From positions 1 through 64,000 of the forward strand of contig NZ_CANLOB010000009.1 in assembly GCF_947492815.1 (NCBI RefSeq): a stretch of 64,000 nt of DNA, written 5' to 3'. Of this stretch, positions 53,048 through 62,370 are shown in pieces. The position numbers were made by a program, and so were the translations under genes. Source of the stretch: an uncultured Dokdonia sp. GTDB lineage: Bacteria > Bacteroidota > Bacteroidia > Flavobacteriales > Flavobacteriaceae. Each line of letters opens with the position of its first letter. The first letter of the stretch is position 1. Under the pieces are notes generated by a model, which searched no databases, was not told the DNA's origin, and was given only the letters and a program-made list of their open reading frames with translations.

Positions 53048-55771
53048 TCATTTAACTGTATACTCCTCAAAAACACACTCTTCACTTCCAATCTCAGTAA
53101 TCAATTGTGTCAATACTTTTTCAAATTCTAGTAAAGTCTCTTCTGTAATAAGATTGTCTTTTCCGAATTTAAACGGCATAAAACCGTTTTTAAGCCTTTT
53201 AAAAGAGATAATTCCTGCCTTTGCAGGAAAGGAAATATTGCCAGATTTATAAAGCATATAGGTATATAATAATATCTGAAATGCTTTTTCATATTTACCT
53301 TCTGGAGCTAGCAGATCTTGCCATTCTTTTATAGTAAGATCTTTGGGTTCGACACTACCAGATTTATAATCTATAATACGAACTTCACCATTTCGTATTT
53401 CAATACGATCTGCAGTTCCTTTTAAGACAGTAGTAAAAGGTAGCTGAGATTGTTGTAAAGGAGTCTGTAATTGTTGTTCTAATTGAATAATACGTATCTC
53501 ATCTCCTTTTTGAATAGACTGCTTTTCAAAGGCTAGAAAGTTTACTAGATAGCGCTGTATGACCTCATATATAATTAAGTTCTTTCCTTTAGACAGGTTC
53601 ATGCTTTTAAAAATAAGGTCAAATTGAGCCTTAATAACAGGAGTTATTTTAGAAAGCATGGTATCAATATGCGCTACAGTGAGTAAGGCATTTACATAAG
53701 GTTTATATAAAAATTCGAGAGCATTATGAATGATGGTTCCCATCGTATTAGCAGCCACAATCTCTTCTACTTCCTCCAATTCTTTGATGCCTAATACATA
53801 TTTGTAATAGAAGTCTAGAGGATTACGTAAATAAGTCCCTAATGCCGATGGAGATAAACCAGACGCAAATAATCCCCTAAGCCTTTCAATAACAGCATCT
53901 GTTTTTGTAATGCTTTGTGTGGGTACAGTAGTCATTGTTACTGGAGGAGTAGCTACTTCATGCTGTATAGGATGAATTCCTTCTAGTTCTAATTGGAGTA
54001 TAAAGCGACTTTTTTCTGTAGTACCAACACCTTCAGTCGCCGAAGTATAGACTAAATGAATAGCTTCAGATCTATGTAGTAAGCGATAAAAATGATATGC
54101 ATAAACAGCATCTTTTTCTTGATATGTAGGTAGTTTATGTGCGTATTTTAGATCGTATGGAATGTAAGAATTACTACTTTTTCCAGCAGGTAAAATCCCT
54201 TCGTTTATAGAAGTAATAATGACATTTTTAAAATCTAATAATCTAGATTCTAGCATTCCCATGATTTGAAGTCCTTGATGTGGATCTCCTTGAAGATCTA
54301 TCGTTTCAGAAGAAATGGTATCCCTATAAAATCGTATAAACGTAGGGATATCTTCTATGTATGTATGTGTGTTGTTAAGTGTAGATAGCTTATTGAACGT
54401 TTTATAAAAACCAAATAAGTACTCTAAATTAAGTGCGTCTTCAGCTGGGTCTAAAGTGTTTTTAAGTATTTGTATAAGCTCAAGACAGTTTTTAATTGCC
54501 TTTGCAGGAGTGTCTTCCCAAAGATCGAATAGTATTAAAATAGCTTCTGGAAGTTTTTCTGTATGTAGCATTTCTTCAAGATCACTAGTATTTACATAAA
54601 TAATATTCGATTGCTGAATAGCTGTAATAATTAGTTCTGACTGATCTAAAAGGAGTTTATGTATAATAGGTTGTTGTAATAGTGTAATTACATTTTTATA
54701 GTAAAAACCTTTTTTATTGTATTCTTTTTTAAGCGTAAAAAAATGTTCAACTAGAGAAGCCAAAGGAGTTTGCCTTAATGGAATACCCATGGTGACATTA
54801 ATATTCTTGATATTTTTAGGAAGTGCATTAATGATAGGAAGTAAAAGAGACTCATCTCCTAATACTAATACTGTTTCATTTAATTTTTCTTTTGAATATG
54901 TGGCAAGGTGATTCCCAATATATTTTGCGAGTTGTAAGCCTTGTGTAACTTCGGTAATAGTAATTTCCTTTTGTTCATTATAATGGGTGTGAATTGTCTC
55001 AAAAGGATTTGATTTAAAATAAGGCCAGTTTTTTATATGTTCTCTCATAAAAAGAGAAGCTTCATGAGCTTTGTTGTTCATAAAATGAGCTTCTGCATCC
55101 CAGTATATCTTACTATTTCCAGTCGCTAATAAAGCTTGGATAAGATGTTGTTCCGAAGTGTTTAATGCATTAAAGCCTAAGAATACATGTCTTTTATGTT
55201 CGTTGTTATTAATATAATACTCAATATCTTCTGCTGCTTTTCTGTAGATAAGTCCCTGATGTGCTGTATTAGCATCAAGGAGTATGGAGGTGAAATGAGT
55301 ATAGTATTCAGGAAGGAGTTTCCAAAATTTTAAATAGTTTTTTATAAGAGTAGTGGTGTCTTTTTCTTTAGACCAATGATTTAGATCTTGTATAGCACTT
55401 AAATAATCGAAAAATGAAGTGTGATCTACAAGATAACGATCTATCTCATTAAAGTCACTTAAAATAGTTTGTGCCCAACCATAAAATACTGAAAAAGATT
55501 CTTTTTCTTCTGGAGGTGTTATTTTTAAATAGGCTTGATATAATGCAAATACTTGATCAGTTTGAGAGGCTTGTTTTAAGCCAGAGAGGTATTCTATAAA
55601 CTCTTCAATACTATATATTTCAGGAGAGAAAATAGATTTTTCTAGGTGTAGTGCAATGCGATTACGAAGAAAGCTTCCAGCTCGTCTACTAGGAACAATA
55701 AAAGCTACAGAAGAGATGTCATCTAACTCTTCTATACATTTAGTAATGATATCTTCTATAAATGATTGCAT
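53048..55771 (-). CDS. addB: AddB-like inactivated helicase with PD-(D/E)XK nuclease
   Basis: 907 residues. N-terminal FIVPSRRAGSFLRNRIA is a degenerate helicase start without a Walker A lysine. The C-terminal part begins SPSALGTYLRNPLDFYYKYVLGI and has the nuclease motif VRIIDYKSG with GTIIHNALEFLY and QILLYTYML, as in AddB/RecB nucleases. It pairs with AddA (58722-61883) to process double-strand breaks and load RecA. The two subunits are separated here by ompA and kbl. Confidence 0.85.
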   Translation of the reverse strand: MQSFIEDIITKCIEELDDISSVAFIVPSRRAGSFLRNRIALHLEKSIFSPEIYSIEEFIEYLSGLKQASQTDQVFALYQAYLKITPPEEKESFSVFYGWAQTILSDFNEIDRYLVDHTSFFDYLSAIQDLNHWSKEKDTTTLIKNYLKFWKLLPEYYTHFTSILLDANTAHQGLIYRKAAEDIEYYINNNEHKRHVFLGFNALNTSEQHLIQALLATGNSKIYWDAEAHFMNNKAHEASLFMREHIKNWPYFKSNPFETIHTHYNEQKEITITEVTQGLQLAKYIGNHLATYSKEKLNETVLVLGDESLLLPIINALPKNIKNINVTMGIPLRQTPLASLVEHFFTLKKEYNKKGFYYKNVITLLQQPIIHKLLLDQSELIITAIQQSNIIYVNTSDLEEMLHTEKLPEAILILFDLWEDTPAKAIKNCLELIQILKNTLDPAEDALNLEYLFGFYKTFNKLSTLNNTHTYIEDIPTFIRFYRDTISSETIDLQGDPHQGLQIMGMLESRLLDFKNVIITSINEGILPAGKSSNSYIPYDLKYAHKLPTYQEKDAVYAYHFYRLLHRSEAIHLVYTSATEGVGTTEKSRFILQLELEGIHPIQHEVATPPVTMTTVPTQSITKTDAVIERLRGLFASGLSPSALGTYLRNPLDFYYKYVLGIKELEEVEEIVAANTMGTIIHNALEFLYKPYVNALLTVAHIDTMLSKITPVIKAQFDLIFKSMNLSKGKNLIIYEVIQRYLVNFLAFEKQSIQKGDEIRIIQLEQQLQTPLQQSQLPFTTVLKGTADRIEIRNGEVRIIDYKSGSVEPKDLTIKEWQDLLAPEGKYEKAFQILLYTYMLYKSGNISFPAKAGIISFKRLKNGFMPFKFGKDNLITEETLLEFEKVLTQLITEIGSEECVFEEYTVK

Positions 55772-55823
55772 ATATCTAAAATAGGTACTTCTTTAAGAAC
55801 TTTGAAGCAATTTATAGAAAATA

Positions 55824-55851
55824 AAAAAGCCTTGCGTGAGCAAGGCTTTTT
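55824..55851 (-). terminator. ompA terminator
   Basis: AAAAAGCCTTGC and GCAAGGCTTTTT around GTGA, 25 bases past the ompA stop. Confidence 0.9.
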
Positions 55852-55875
55852 CAATATGTATATTTTGTTTTCTAA

Positions 55876-57282
55876 TTATTTGATAATAGAAAGCTCTACA
55901 CGTCTGTTTTCTTGACGACCTGCAGCAGTTTTGTTAGAAGCGATTGGTCTAGCTTCACCAAAACCTTTAGACTCTAAACGAGAAGCAGCAATTCCATGGC
56001 TAGTTAAGTAATTTCTTACTGAAGCAGCTCTTTCGTTAGAAAGATTTAGGTTATAAGCATCACGTCCTCTATCGTCAGTATGTCCTTCAATTAAGAAACG
56101 AGTCTTAGGATATTCATTCATGATTTTAGCAACGTTATCTAAAGTAGCATTAGATTCTGCACGAATACTAGCAGCGTTGTAATCAAAAAGAACTGATTTG
56201 AACTGTACGTTAAGCTCGTTAAGAACTTCTACAGATACTTCAGGACATCCATTGTTTGCTACAGTACCTGCAACGTCTGGACACTCATCATCTTTATCTA
56301 ATACGCTATCACCATCTTTATCTTGGTAAGGACATCCGTTGTTAGCACGTGGACCAGCTTCGTTTGGACAACCATCGTCAGCATCTTTAATTCCATCGCT
56401 ATCAGCATCTGGACATCCACCTAAAGCAGCAACTCCTGCTACAGTAGGACAAGCATCCTTAGGATCAGGAATTCCGTCACCGTCAGTATCAGGACATCCT
56501 TCAAATTCAGCTGAACCAGCTACAGTAGGACAAGCATCTTTAGAATCTTGGATACCATCTCCGTCAGAGTCAGGACATCCGTCAAATTCAGGAATACCAG
56601 CAACTTCTGGACAAGCATCATCTTTGTCATATATACCATCACCATCTGTATCTTTACCTCCAAAAGAGAATCCTAAAGAAGCAGAATGTTGAAAGTGCTT
56701 AGGTCCTGATTCTTCTTCAAATACATGCTTGTATAAAGACTGAAGACCTACATTAAAGTTTTCAGATAACCAGAAACGTACTCCAGCACCTCCGTTAGCA
56801 GTTCCAAATCCAGGAGTTCCTCCTGTTACTTGACTATCTAACCAAGTATAACCAGCTCCAACAGATACATATGGATCAAACCAAGTACTTCCTACAACTT
56901 CTTTAAGACTATATGAAACAGCTCCATCTACAGCATAATGTTGTAATTCGTTTACAGGGCTAGCGTCACCTAATTTGTCAATTCTATTTAATGTTCCAGT
57001 TACTCCAACTACAAATCCGTCTCCAACATATCTAGAAATGTTAATATAAGAAACAGAAGGAAGGATGTTCCAGTGATCATTTACATTATAAAATTCTTCA
57101 AATACGCCTCCTCTAAGTTCAAGATTTGTTCCAGCTTGACGAGCACGGTCACCAACAGGATAAGTGTCAATAGCATTGGCACCGACACTAATTGCCCAAG
57201 GGTTATTTTTGTCTTGTGCATTCACCGATCCGATTACCATGATCAGAAGCGAAGCAACTAAAAATCTGCTAAGATGTTTCAT
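55876..57282 (-). CDS. OmpA family outer membrane protein with thrombospondin type 3 repeats
   Basis: 468 residues. Signal peptide ending VNAQ (22). Residues 25-215 form an N-terminal beta-barrel. Residues 216-335 hold at least five calcium-binding TSP type 3 repeats (DTDGDGIYDKDDACPEVAG and similar), which also give a repetitive look to the DNA. Residues 350-468 are the OmpA peptidoglycan-binding domain (VLFDYNAASIRAES, EGHTDDRGRDAYNLNLSNERA, NRRVELSI). It links the outer membrane to the wall. It has the best promoter in the window, fitting a highly expressed gene. Confidence 0.95.
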   Translation of the reverse strand: MKHLSRFLVASLLIMVIGSVNAQDKNNPWAISVGANAIDTYPVGDRARQAGTNLELRGGVFEEFYNVNDHWNILPSVSYINISRYVGDGFVVGVTGTLNRIDKLGDASPVNELQHYAVDGAVSYSLKEVVGSTWFDPYVSVGAGYTWLDSQVTGGTPGFGTANGGAGVRFWLSENFNVGLQSLYKHVFEEESGPKHFQHSASLGFSFGGKDTDGDGIYDKDDACPEVAGIPEFDGCPDSDGDGIQDSKDACPTVAGSAEFEGCPDTDGDGIPDPKDACPTVAGVAALGGCPDADSDGIKDADDGCPNEAGPRANNGCPYQDKDGDSVLDKDDECPDVAGTVANNGCPEVSVEVLNELNVQFKSVLFDYNAASIRAESNATLDNVAKIMNEYPKTRFLIEGHTDDRGRDAYNLNLSNERAASVRNYLTSHGIAASRLESKGFGEARPIASNKTAAGRQENRRVELSIIK

Positions 57283-57316
57283 TTGTTTATTCTTAATTTT
57301 AAGTGTTAATTAAAAG

Positions 57317-57347
57317 CAAAAGTAAGTTGTTAAAACTAATCAACAAA
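57317..57347 (-). promoter_or_regulatory. ompA promoter
   Basis: On the minus strand TTTG (57347-57344), exactly 19 bases, then TACTTTTG (57324-57317): a textbook Bacteroidota promoter. It predicts a leader of about 28 bases. Confidence 0.75.
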
Positions 57348-57398
57348 GATAAAAGTACTAAAATTTTAGAAAATGCACTGACTTTAGTGTAAAGTTTG

Positions 57399-58595
57399 CT
57401 AATTAATAACGCCTAATTCTTTTCCTACTTTTGTAAATGCTTCTATAGCCTTGTCTAGATGTTCAACTTCGTGAGCCGCGCTTAATTGCACGCGTATACG
57501 GGCTTTATCTTTAGGTACAACAGGGAAGAAGAAGCCTATGACATAAATCCCTTCATCTAATAAAGCATCTGCCATTTGTTGTGAAAGCTTTGCATCGTAT
57601 AACATCACAGGAACAATAGCCGAATCACCATCAATGATGTCAAAACCTGCATTTTTCATCCCATTTTTAAAATATGTAGTGTTCTTAGCTAGTTTATCGC
57701 GCAAAGAAGTGTCATTTTCTAACATCTCAAAAACTTTAATAGAAGCTCCTACAATTGCTGGAGCCAAAGAGTTTGAAAAAAGATAAGGTCTACTACGTTG
57801 TCTTAAGATTTCTATAACCTCTTTTTTAGCCGTTGTATATCCTCCCATAGCACCTCCTAATGCTTTTCCAAGAGTACCTGTAATAATATCAATACGACCC
57901 ATCACTCCTTTTTCTTCCAACGTACCGCGGCCAGTTTCACCAATAAACCCAGTTGCATGACATTCGTCTATCATTACTAAAGCATCATACTTGTCAGCCA
58001 GATCACATATTTGATCTAAAGGAGCAACAAGACCATCCATAGAGAAAACACCATCAGTTACAATAATCTTATGGCGTGCTCCAGCTTCATTTGCTTTTAT
58101 AAGCTGCGCCTCTAGATCTTCCATATCATTATTTTGATAACGATAACGCGCCGCTTTACACAAACGCACACCATCTATAATAGATGCATGATTTAAAGAA
58201 TCTGAAATAATTGCATCCTCTTTACCTAATAATGGTTCAAAAACACCTCCATTAGCATCAAATGCTGCAGCATATAATATTGTATCTTCTGTACCATAAT
58301 AATTTGCAATTTTTTGCTCTAGCTCTTTATGTATATCTTGAGTACCACATATAAAACGTACAGAGCTCATTCCAAAGCCATGCGTATCCATAACATCTTT
58401 TGCTGCTTGTATCACTTCTTTATTTGAAGATAATCCCAAATAGTTATTTGCGCAGAAGTTAATCACTTCTTCTCCGGTAGAGATTTTAATAACAGCATCT
58501 TGAGGAGATGTAATAATGCGTTCTTTTTTATAGAGACCAGCTTCTTTTATAGAAGCAAGTTCGTTTTGTAAGTGCTCTTGTATTTTTCCGTACAT
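57399..58595 (-). CDS. kbl: Glycine C-acetyltransferase (2-amino-3-ketobutyrate CoA ligase)
   Basis: 398 residues from the ATG at 58593-58595 (MYGKIQEHL). An upstream TTG lies inside the promoter element. Alpha-oxoamine synthase features: [37 protein letters not shown], and the PLP lysine in [15 protein letters not shown]. It splits 2-amino-3-ketobutyrate to glycine and acetyl-CoA in threonine breakdown (known). No threonine dehydrogenase is adjacent. Confidence 0.95.
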   Translation of the reverse strand: MYGKIQEHLQNELASIKEAGLYKKERIITSPQDAVIKISTGEEVINFCANNYLGLSSNKEVIQAAKDVMDTHGFGMSSVRFICGTQDIHKELEQKIANYYGTEDTILYAAAFDANGGVFEPLLGKEDAIISDSLNHASIIDGVRLCKAARYRYQNNDMEDLEAQLIKANEAGARHKIIVTDGVFSMDGLVAPLDQICDLADKYDALVMIDECHATGFIGETGRGTLEEKGVMGRIDIITGTLGKALGGAMGGYTTAKKEVIEILRQRSRPYLFSNSLAPAIVGASIKVFEMLENDTSLRDKLAKNTTYFKNGMKNAGFDIIDGDSAIVPVMLYDAKLSQQMADALLDEGIYVIGFFFPVVPKDKARIRVQLSAAHEVEHLDKAIEAFTKVGKELGVIN

Positions 58596-58610
58596 GGGTT
58601 TAGTTTTTTG

Positions 58611-58618
58611 CAAATGTA
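58611..58618 (-). promoter_or_regulatory. kbl -7 element TACATTTG
   Basis: An exact TAnnTTTG whose predicted transcription start is about 9 bases before the ATG at 58595; the TTG it contains is an unlikely start codon. Confidence 0.5.
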
Positions 58619-58721
58619 TATATTATTATATCAATTTAATTTTAAAATATTGCATTAAGAATGGTGTCTTTAGAATGAAAAAGAGCAAGTGAATATGCTA
58701 TGTTTTATGGTTAAATAGAGA

Positions 58722-61700
58722 TTACACCTTAATAATAGTTACTTCTTTATTAATATATATAAGGAATAGTTGTTTGATTACAATATCCATTTCTTTTAAT
58801 AAATGTGCATACTGTTGTATTTGATAGGCGTGGTTTTCTGAAGGAATCCCAGTTTTATAATCCATAATAATGGCCTCTCCATCTGGAAGAACTTCTATTC
58901 TGTCAGGAATATGAATTGTACCATCTGCCGACAGAATTTGGCGTTCATTATATACCGTGTGAACTCGTGAAAAATACGATTGTAATTCAGGATGATTTAC
59001 CACACTTAAGAGAACACCTTTTACAACCTCTTTTTCTTCTTCTGTGATCATACCTTCATAAATAGCTTCTGTAACCGCATGATCTACATCTTCCCTATCT
59101 ATAATCTTAGCCATGAGTTCATGAATAAGATTTCCATACGTGATGGCATTTTGACGTTCTTCGTTCCATAAAAAACCAGCTTTTGTGATCGTACGAATGT
59201 TATGGGATTCTTTTGAAGAAGATAAAAAAGGAATCGTCACTACTTTCTTTGTGTCATCCTGATCTTTTTGATCTTTGATAGTTTCTTCTCCATATACATA
59301 TGCTTTTTCGGTGCCTTCCCAAATCCCTTCTTGCTGTAAATAGGAGACAAATAAATCACTAAATGTTTTTGGATCACTAACGGTATTTTTTTTGGATACG
59401 CTTTCGCGAAAGCGTGACAAGACATACACCCGTTCTACAGCTCTGGTTAAGGCTACATATAAAATATTAATAGCATCAAACTGTTGCTGTGAGATTCGTT
59501 CTTCATATAAAGCAGCGCCATGACTACTATAAGAAGACACATCTGTTTTATGACCTATCAATAAATGTTCAAATCCCGCAAAATTTGAGGCATCTGTAGG
59601 ATACCAATGATGCTCGTTACGATGTGTATACAACTCAGAATCTGCATATGGATAAATCACAATATCAAACTCAAGTCCCTTTGATTTATGAACACTCATA
59701 ATTTGAATGGCATCACTTTGCGGAGGAGCAACAATACTAAGTTTGTCTTTCTTTTCTTCCCAATAGGTCAAAAAACCGATGAGTCCGCCGTTATTTCGTT
59801 GCGTATACTCAAAAATGGCATTAAGATACCCGAAAAGGTATGCATCGGCTTCTTTTTCCATATGAAAGGCACGTATGATGTATTCTGTACCTTCATAAAG
59901 ACTTAAAGATTCAAATAATGATGGTGCGTAATAAATGTGTCGCTCTTCTAAACTTTTTAGGAAATCACTTGTTGGCGCTTTTGCCCATTGATCATAGAAG
60001 CCGTGCGTGTCTTCAATTTGAAACCTATTTACTAAATAAGAAAGAATTTTCAGTGTGATTTGAGGTGTGTTAGGCTGTAGTTGTAATTCTAAAATAGCAT
60101 GTACAAAGCGTACCGAAGGGGCACTATGTATGAGTAAACTTTCTGAAGAGACTACTTTGATTTGATTTGCTGCTAGGTATTGAGCAATATGAGCGCCGTG
60201 TTTATTACTTCTAGTAAGAATACAAATGTCACTCTTGAGAAATCCTTGTGTAGTAACGGTATGGATAATTTTTAATACTTCTTCTGGATAGATCTCATCT
60301 GCATCCTGAGCTGTTTCTGCTTCTATAAATTGTAAGGATACAAATCCACCTTCTCTATGATTATATGATTGATTGTTATCTGTTTTGTAAATAGAAGTAT
60401 AGGTGTCGTCTTTAAAAAAAGTAGCGATATAGGTAAAAAAGCTATTATTAAAATGGATGATTTCAGAATAACTCCTATAATTAGTTTCTAGTTGTTGCAC
60501 ATGTGTATGCTCAATAGAAAAAGGATGTTCCTCGTTAGAAAGTGCTATAAATTGTTCTGCTTTTCCTCCACGCCATCTATAAATAGCCTGTTTAGGATCT
60601 CCCACAAGAAGTAAGCTGTTTTTGACAGTATCTAAAGTATCTGTAGTAATAGCACTATCTACTAGCGGAATCAAATTATGCCATTGCACCACCGAAGTAT
60701 CTTGAAACTCATCTATAAAATAATTGGCATATCGTTCGCCTAGACGTTCGTAAATAAAAGCAGCAGGTTGTTCCCTAAGAGACTTGTATATTAATGCATT
60801 AAAGTCTGAGATTAATAAAATATTCTCATCCTCTTTAATTTTTTGAAGTTCTTTATGTATTAACTTCAATACAGAGAGCGGTACTACCTTTTTTGTGAAA
60901 GCAGTCACTAGCTGAAGTTTATAATAAAAGTTCTTCGTTTCTTTAAAACAATCAATAAGTTGATCGCGTATACTATCTATAGTATCTTTTATAGGTTGTT
61001 TTTCTGCTTTTTTATAAAATGTATAGCTGTCAATATCTTGTTTCCACTTTGCTTTATAATCTACCTCTAGCGGGTTTTGTTGTAGCTTGACTAAGTGATT
61101 GTAAAAATACTTCCCAGAAAAGTGAGTTTCATCTAGACTTAAACTATGTATCAATTCTAAATGTGTTTTGGCACTATTTTCTATGCCTGCTTTAAGCGAA
61201 ATTTCAAATTGACTCAATTCCTTTTTTAAAGCATCAAAATCATCTAATGTTTTAGATTGTAATTGCGCCACATACGGAGCATCATTTTCACTGGAAAGTA
61301 ATTGCGCAATTTCAAGAAGATCTCTAGTAATGTCCCAGCTTTTATCATCATCTGCTTTTTGAAGTGCAAATTCTACAAGAATATGTGTGATGCGATCATC
61401 CTGACCAGCACTATCAATAAGTGCATCTACAGCTCTTGCTTGTAATGTTTTGCTATCTAGTGATACTTCAAAATTCCCAGAAATTTCTAGGTCTTTCGAA
61501 AATGTTCTTAAGATACGATGGGTTAAAGTATCTATCGTTAATACATCAAAAGCAGCATAATTATGTAAAATACCATTTAGAATGGTTGATGTTTTTTTTG
61601 CAATTGTAGCTGGTGACATTCCTGTTTCTTCAGAAATAGTAAGCATCATCTCTGGAGTGGTATCTTGAGAAGGGGTGTACTTACGAAAGGCATCTAGTGT

Positions 61701-61883
61701 TTCTAGAATACGTTCTTTCATTTCTTGTACCGCTTTATTAGTAAAGGTGATAGCAAGAAGTTGTCGGTACTTTTTAGGATTTTCACTAAGAAGTAAAGTC
61801 GTGATATACGCTTTTACAAGGCTGTAGGTCTTTCCAGATCCCGCCGAAGCATTTAATACCGTTAAGCTGTTTGAAGATACCAT
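58722..61883 (-). CDS. addA: AddA-like UvrD-family helicase with C-terminal nuclease
   Basis: 1053 residues. Walker A is NASAGSGKTYSL; motif Ia AITFTNKAVQEMKERI; motif II FIDEFQDTSVVQW; motif III LLVGDPKQAIYRWRGG; motif V IMSVHKSKGLEFDIVIYPY; motif VI LYVALTRAVERVYV. The last 60 residues carry the nuclease motif EAIIMDYKTGIPS. With AddB it makes a double-strand-break resection enzyme. The palindrome at 59400 is read as FRESV shortly after motif VI (LSRFRESVSKK). It is divergent from sodA. Confidence 0.95.
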   Translation of the reverse strand: MVSSNSLTVLNASAGSGKTYSLVKAYITTLLLSENPKKYRQLLAITFTNKAVQEMKERILETLDAFRKYTPSQDTTPEMMLTISEETGMSPATIAKKTSTILNGILHNYAAFDVLTIDTLTHRILRTFSKDLEISGNFEVSLDSKTLQARAVDALIDSAGQDDRITHILVEFALQKADDDKSWDITRDLLEIAQLLSSENDAPYVAQLQSKTLDDFDALKKELSQFEISLKAGIENSAKTHLELIHSLSLDETHFSGKYFYNHLVKLQQNPLEVDYKAKWKQDIDSYTFYKKAEKQPIKDTIDSIRDQLIDCFKETKNFYYKLQLVTAFTKKVVPLSVLKLIHKELQKIKEDENILLISDFNALIYKSLREQPAAFIYERLGERYANYFIDEFQDTSVVQWHNLIPLVDSAITTDTLDTVKNSLLLVGDPKQAIYRWRGGKAEQFIALSNEEHPFSIEHTHVQQLETNYRSYSEIIHFNNSFFTYIATFFKDDTYTSIYKTDNNQSYNHREGGFVSLQFIEAETAQDADEIYPEEVLKIIHTVTTQGFLKSDICILTRSNKHGAHIAQYLAANQIKVVSSESLLIHSAPSVRFVHAILELQLQPNTPQITLKILSYLVNRFQIEDTHGFYDQWAKAPTSDFLKSLEERHIYYAPSLFESLSLYEGTEYIIRAFHMEKEADAYLFGYLNAIFEYTQRNNGGLIGFLTYWEEKKDKLSIVAPPQSDAIQIMSVHKSKGLEFDIVIYPYADSELYTHRNEHHWYPTDASNFAGFEHLLIGHKTDVSSYSSHGAALYEERISQQQFDAINILYVALTRAVERVYVLSRFRESVSKKNTVSDPKTFSDLFVSYLQQEGIWEGTEKAYVYGEETIKDQKDQDDTKKVVTIPFLSSSKESHNIRTITKAGFLWNEERQNAITYGNLIHELMAKIIDREDVDHAVTEAIYEGMITEEEKEVVKGVLLSVVNHPELQSYFSRVHTVYNERQILSADGTIHIPDRIEVLPDGEAIIMDYKTGIPSENHAYQIQQYAHLLKEMDIVIKQLFLIYINKEVTIIKV
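59400..59413. repeat. Palindrome GCTTTCGCGAAAGC, copy 15, inside addA
   Basis: Perfect 14-mer with left flank ATAC and right flank GTGA. Read as FRESV in RFRESVSKK. Confidence 0.95.
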
Positions 61884-61916
61884 TAATTAACCCAGTATAA
61901 AGGGTGGTATAAAGAT

Positions 61917-61949
61917 AGAAAAGCTACCCGAGACGCGAGTAGCTTTTCT
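61917..61949 (-). terminator. Terminator-like hairpin lying 5' of addA
   Basis: AGAAAAGCTAC and GTAGCTTTTCT flank an 11-base loop. Neither flanking gene ends here. On the minus strand a GT-rich tract (GTTGGTTAGTTAGG) precedes it, as before the terminator at 23453. It may end a short RNA or attenuate addA. Confidence 0.5.
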
Positions 61950-62074
61950 AAACAAACCTAACTAACCAACTTAAAATGTAAGAATGCGACTAAAACCAAC
62001 ACTGTTACATATATAAAAGACGGAAGAAAATGAAAAGGGTTGCTTTTTTTTACAAAGTTTTTATTAGTGAAGCT

Positions 62075-62202
62075 CTATTTTGTAAAGTCCGAAGGACGAA
62101 TTCAAAATAGATAGTTGAACTAATCCCGCTTTATCAGCGGGATCTAAGCTTTTATGACTAAACGCTTACGCCGTTTTTAAAATCTATGGTATACCATAGA
62201 TT
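62075..62202. repeat. Cluster of hairpins upstream of sodA
   Basis: In order: CTATTTTG/CAAAATAG with inner GTCC/GGAC (62075-62110); ATCCCGCT/AGCGGGAT (62123-62143); a weak AAACG/CGTTT (62160-62176); and a perfect 22-base palindrome with half AATCTATGGTA (62181-62202). The density of symmetry is well above its surroundings. Nature unknown. Confidence 0.55.
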
Positions 62203-62326
62203 CATACCTTATTATTAAAAAGATGAAAATCAGCTATAAAAAGATTCATATATCTAGTATTAGGACTATCTATAGCACGATATAATATTTATACCTGTAA
62301 GCATTTTAATTGCTCTTAGTATTACG

Positions 62327-62334
62327 TAACTTTG
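62327..62334 (+). promoter_or_regulatory. sodA -7 element TAACTTTG
   Basis: Exact TAnnTTTG, about 30 bases before the probable 5' leader end and 37 bases before the ATG. The -33 partner is not clear. Confidence 0.5.
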
Positions 62335-62370
62335 TGTACAATCGATTTATTCACTTAAAATTATACAGAT

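Larger units (their letters stand above)
61884..62370. other. Divergent intergenic stretch with several hairpins
   Basis: It lies between addA (minus) and sodA (plus). It holds a terminator-like hairpin (61917), a cluster of hairpins (62075-62202) and the sodA promoter (62327). No coding frame convinces. Confidence 0.65.

Noticed and set aside
56339..56692. Repetitive DNA that could pass for a repeat array or a Ser/Pro-rich protein
   Set aside because: The repeats are the coding sequence of the thrombospondin type 3 modules of OmpA; there are no constant spacers or identical units, so it is not a CRISPR array.
4782..59413. Reading the palindromes as terminators or as a mobile MITE
   Set aside because: They lack a loop and T tract, half are inside genes, and the paralogue comparison shows no indel or target-site duplication.
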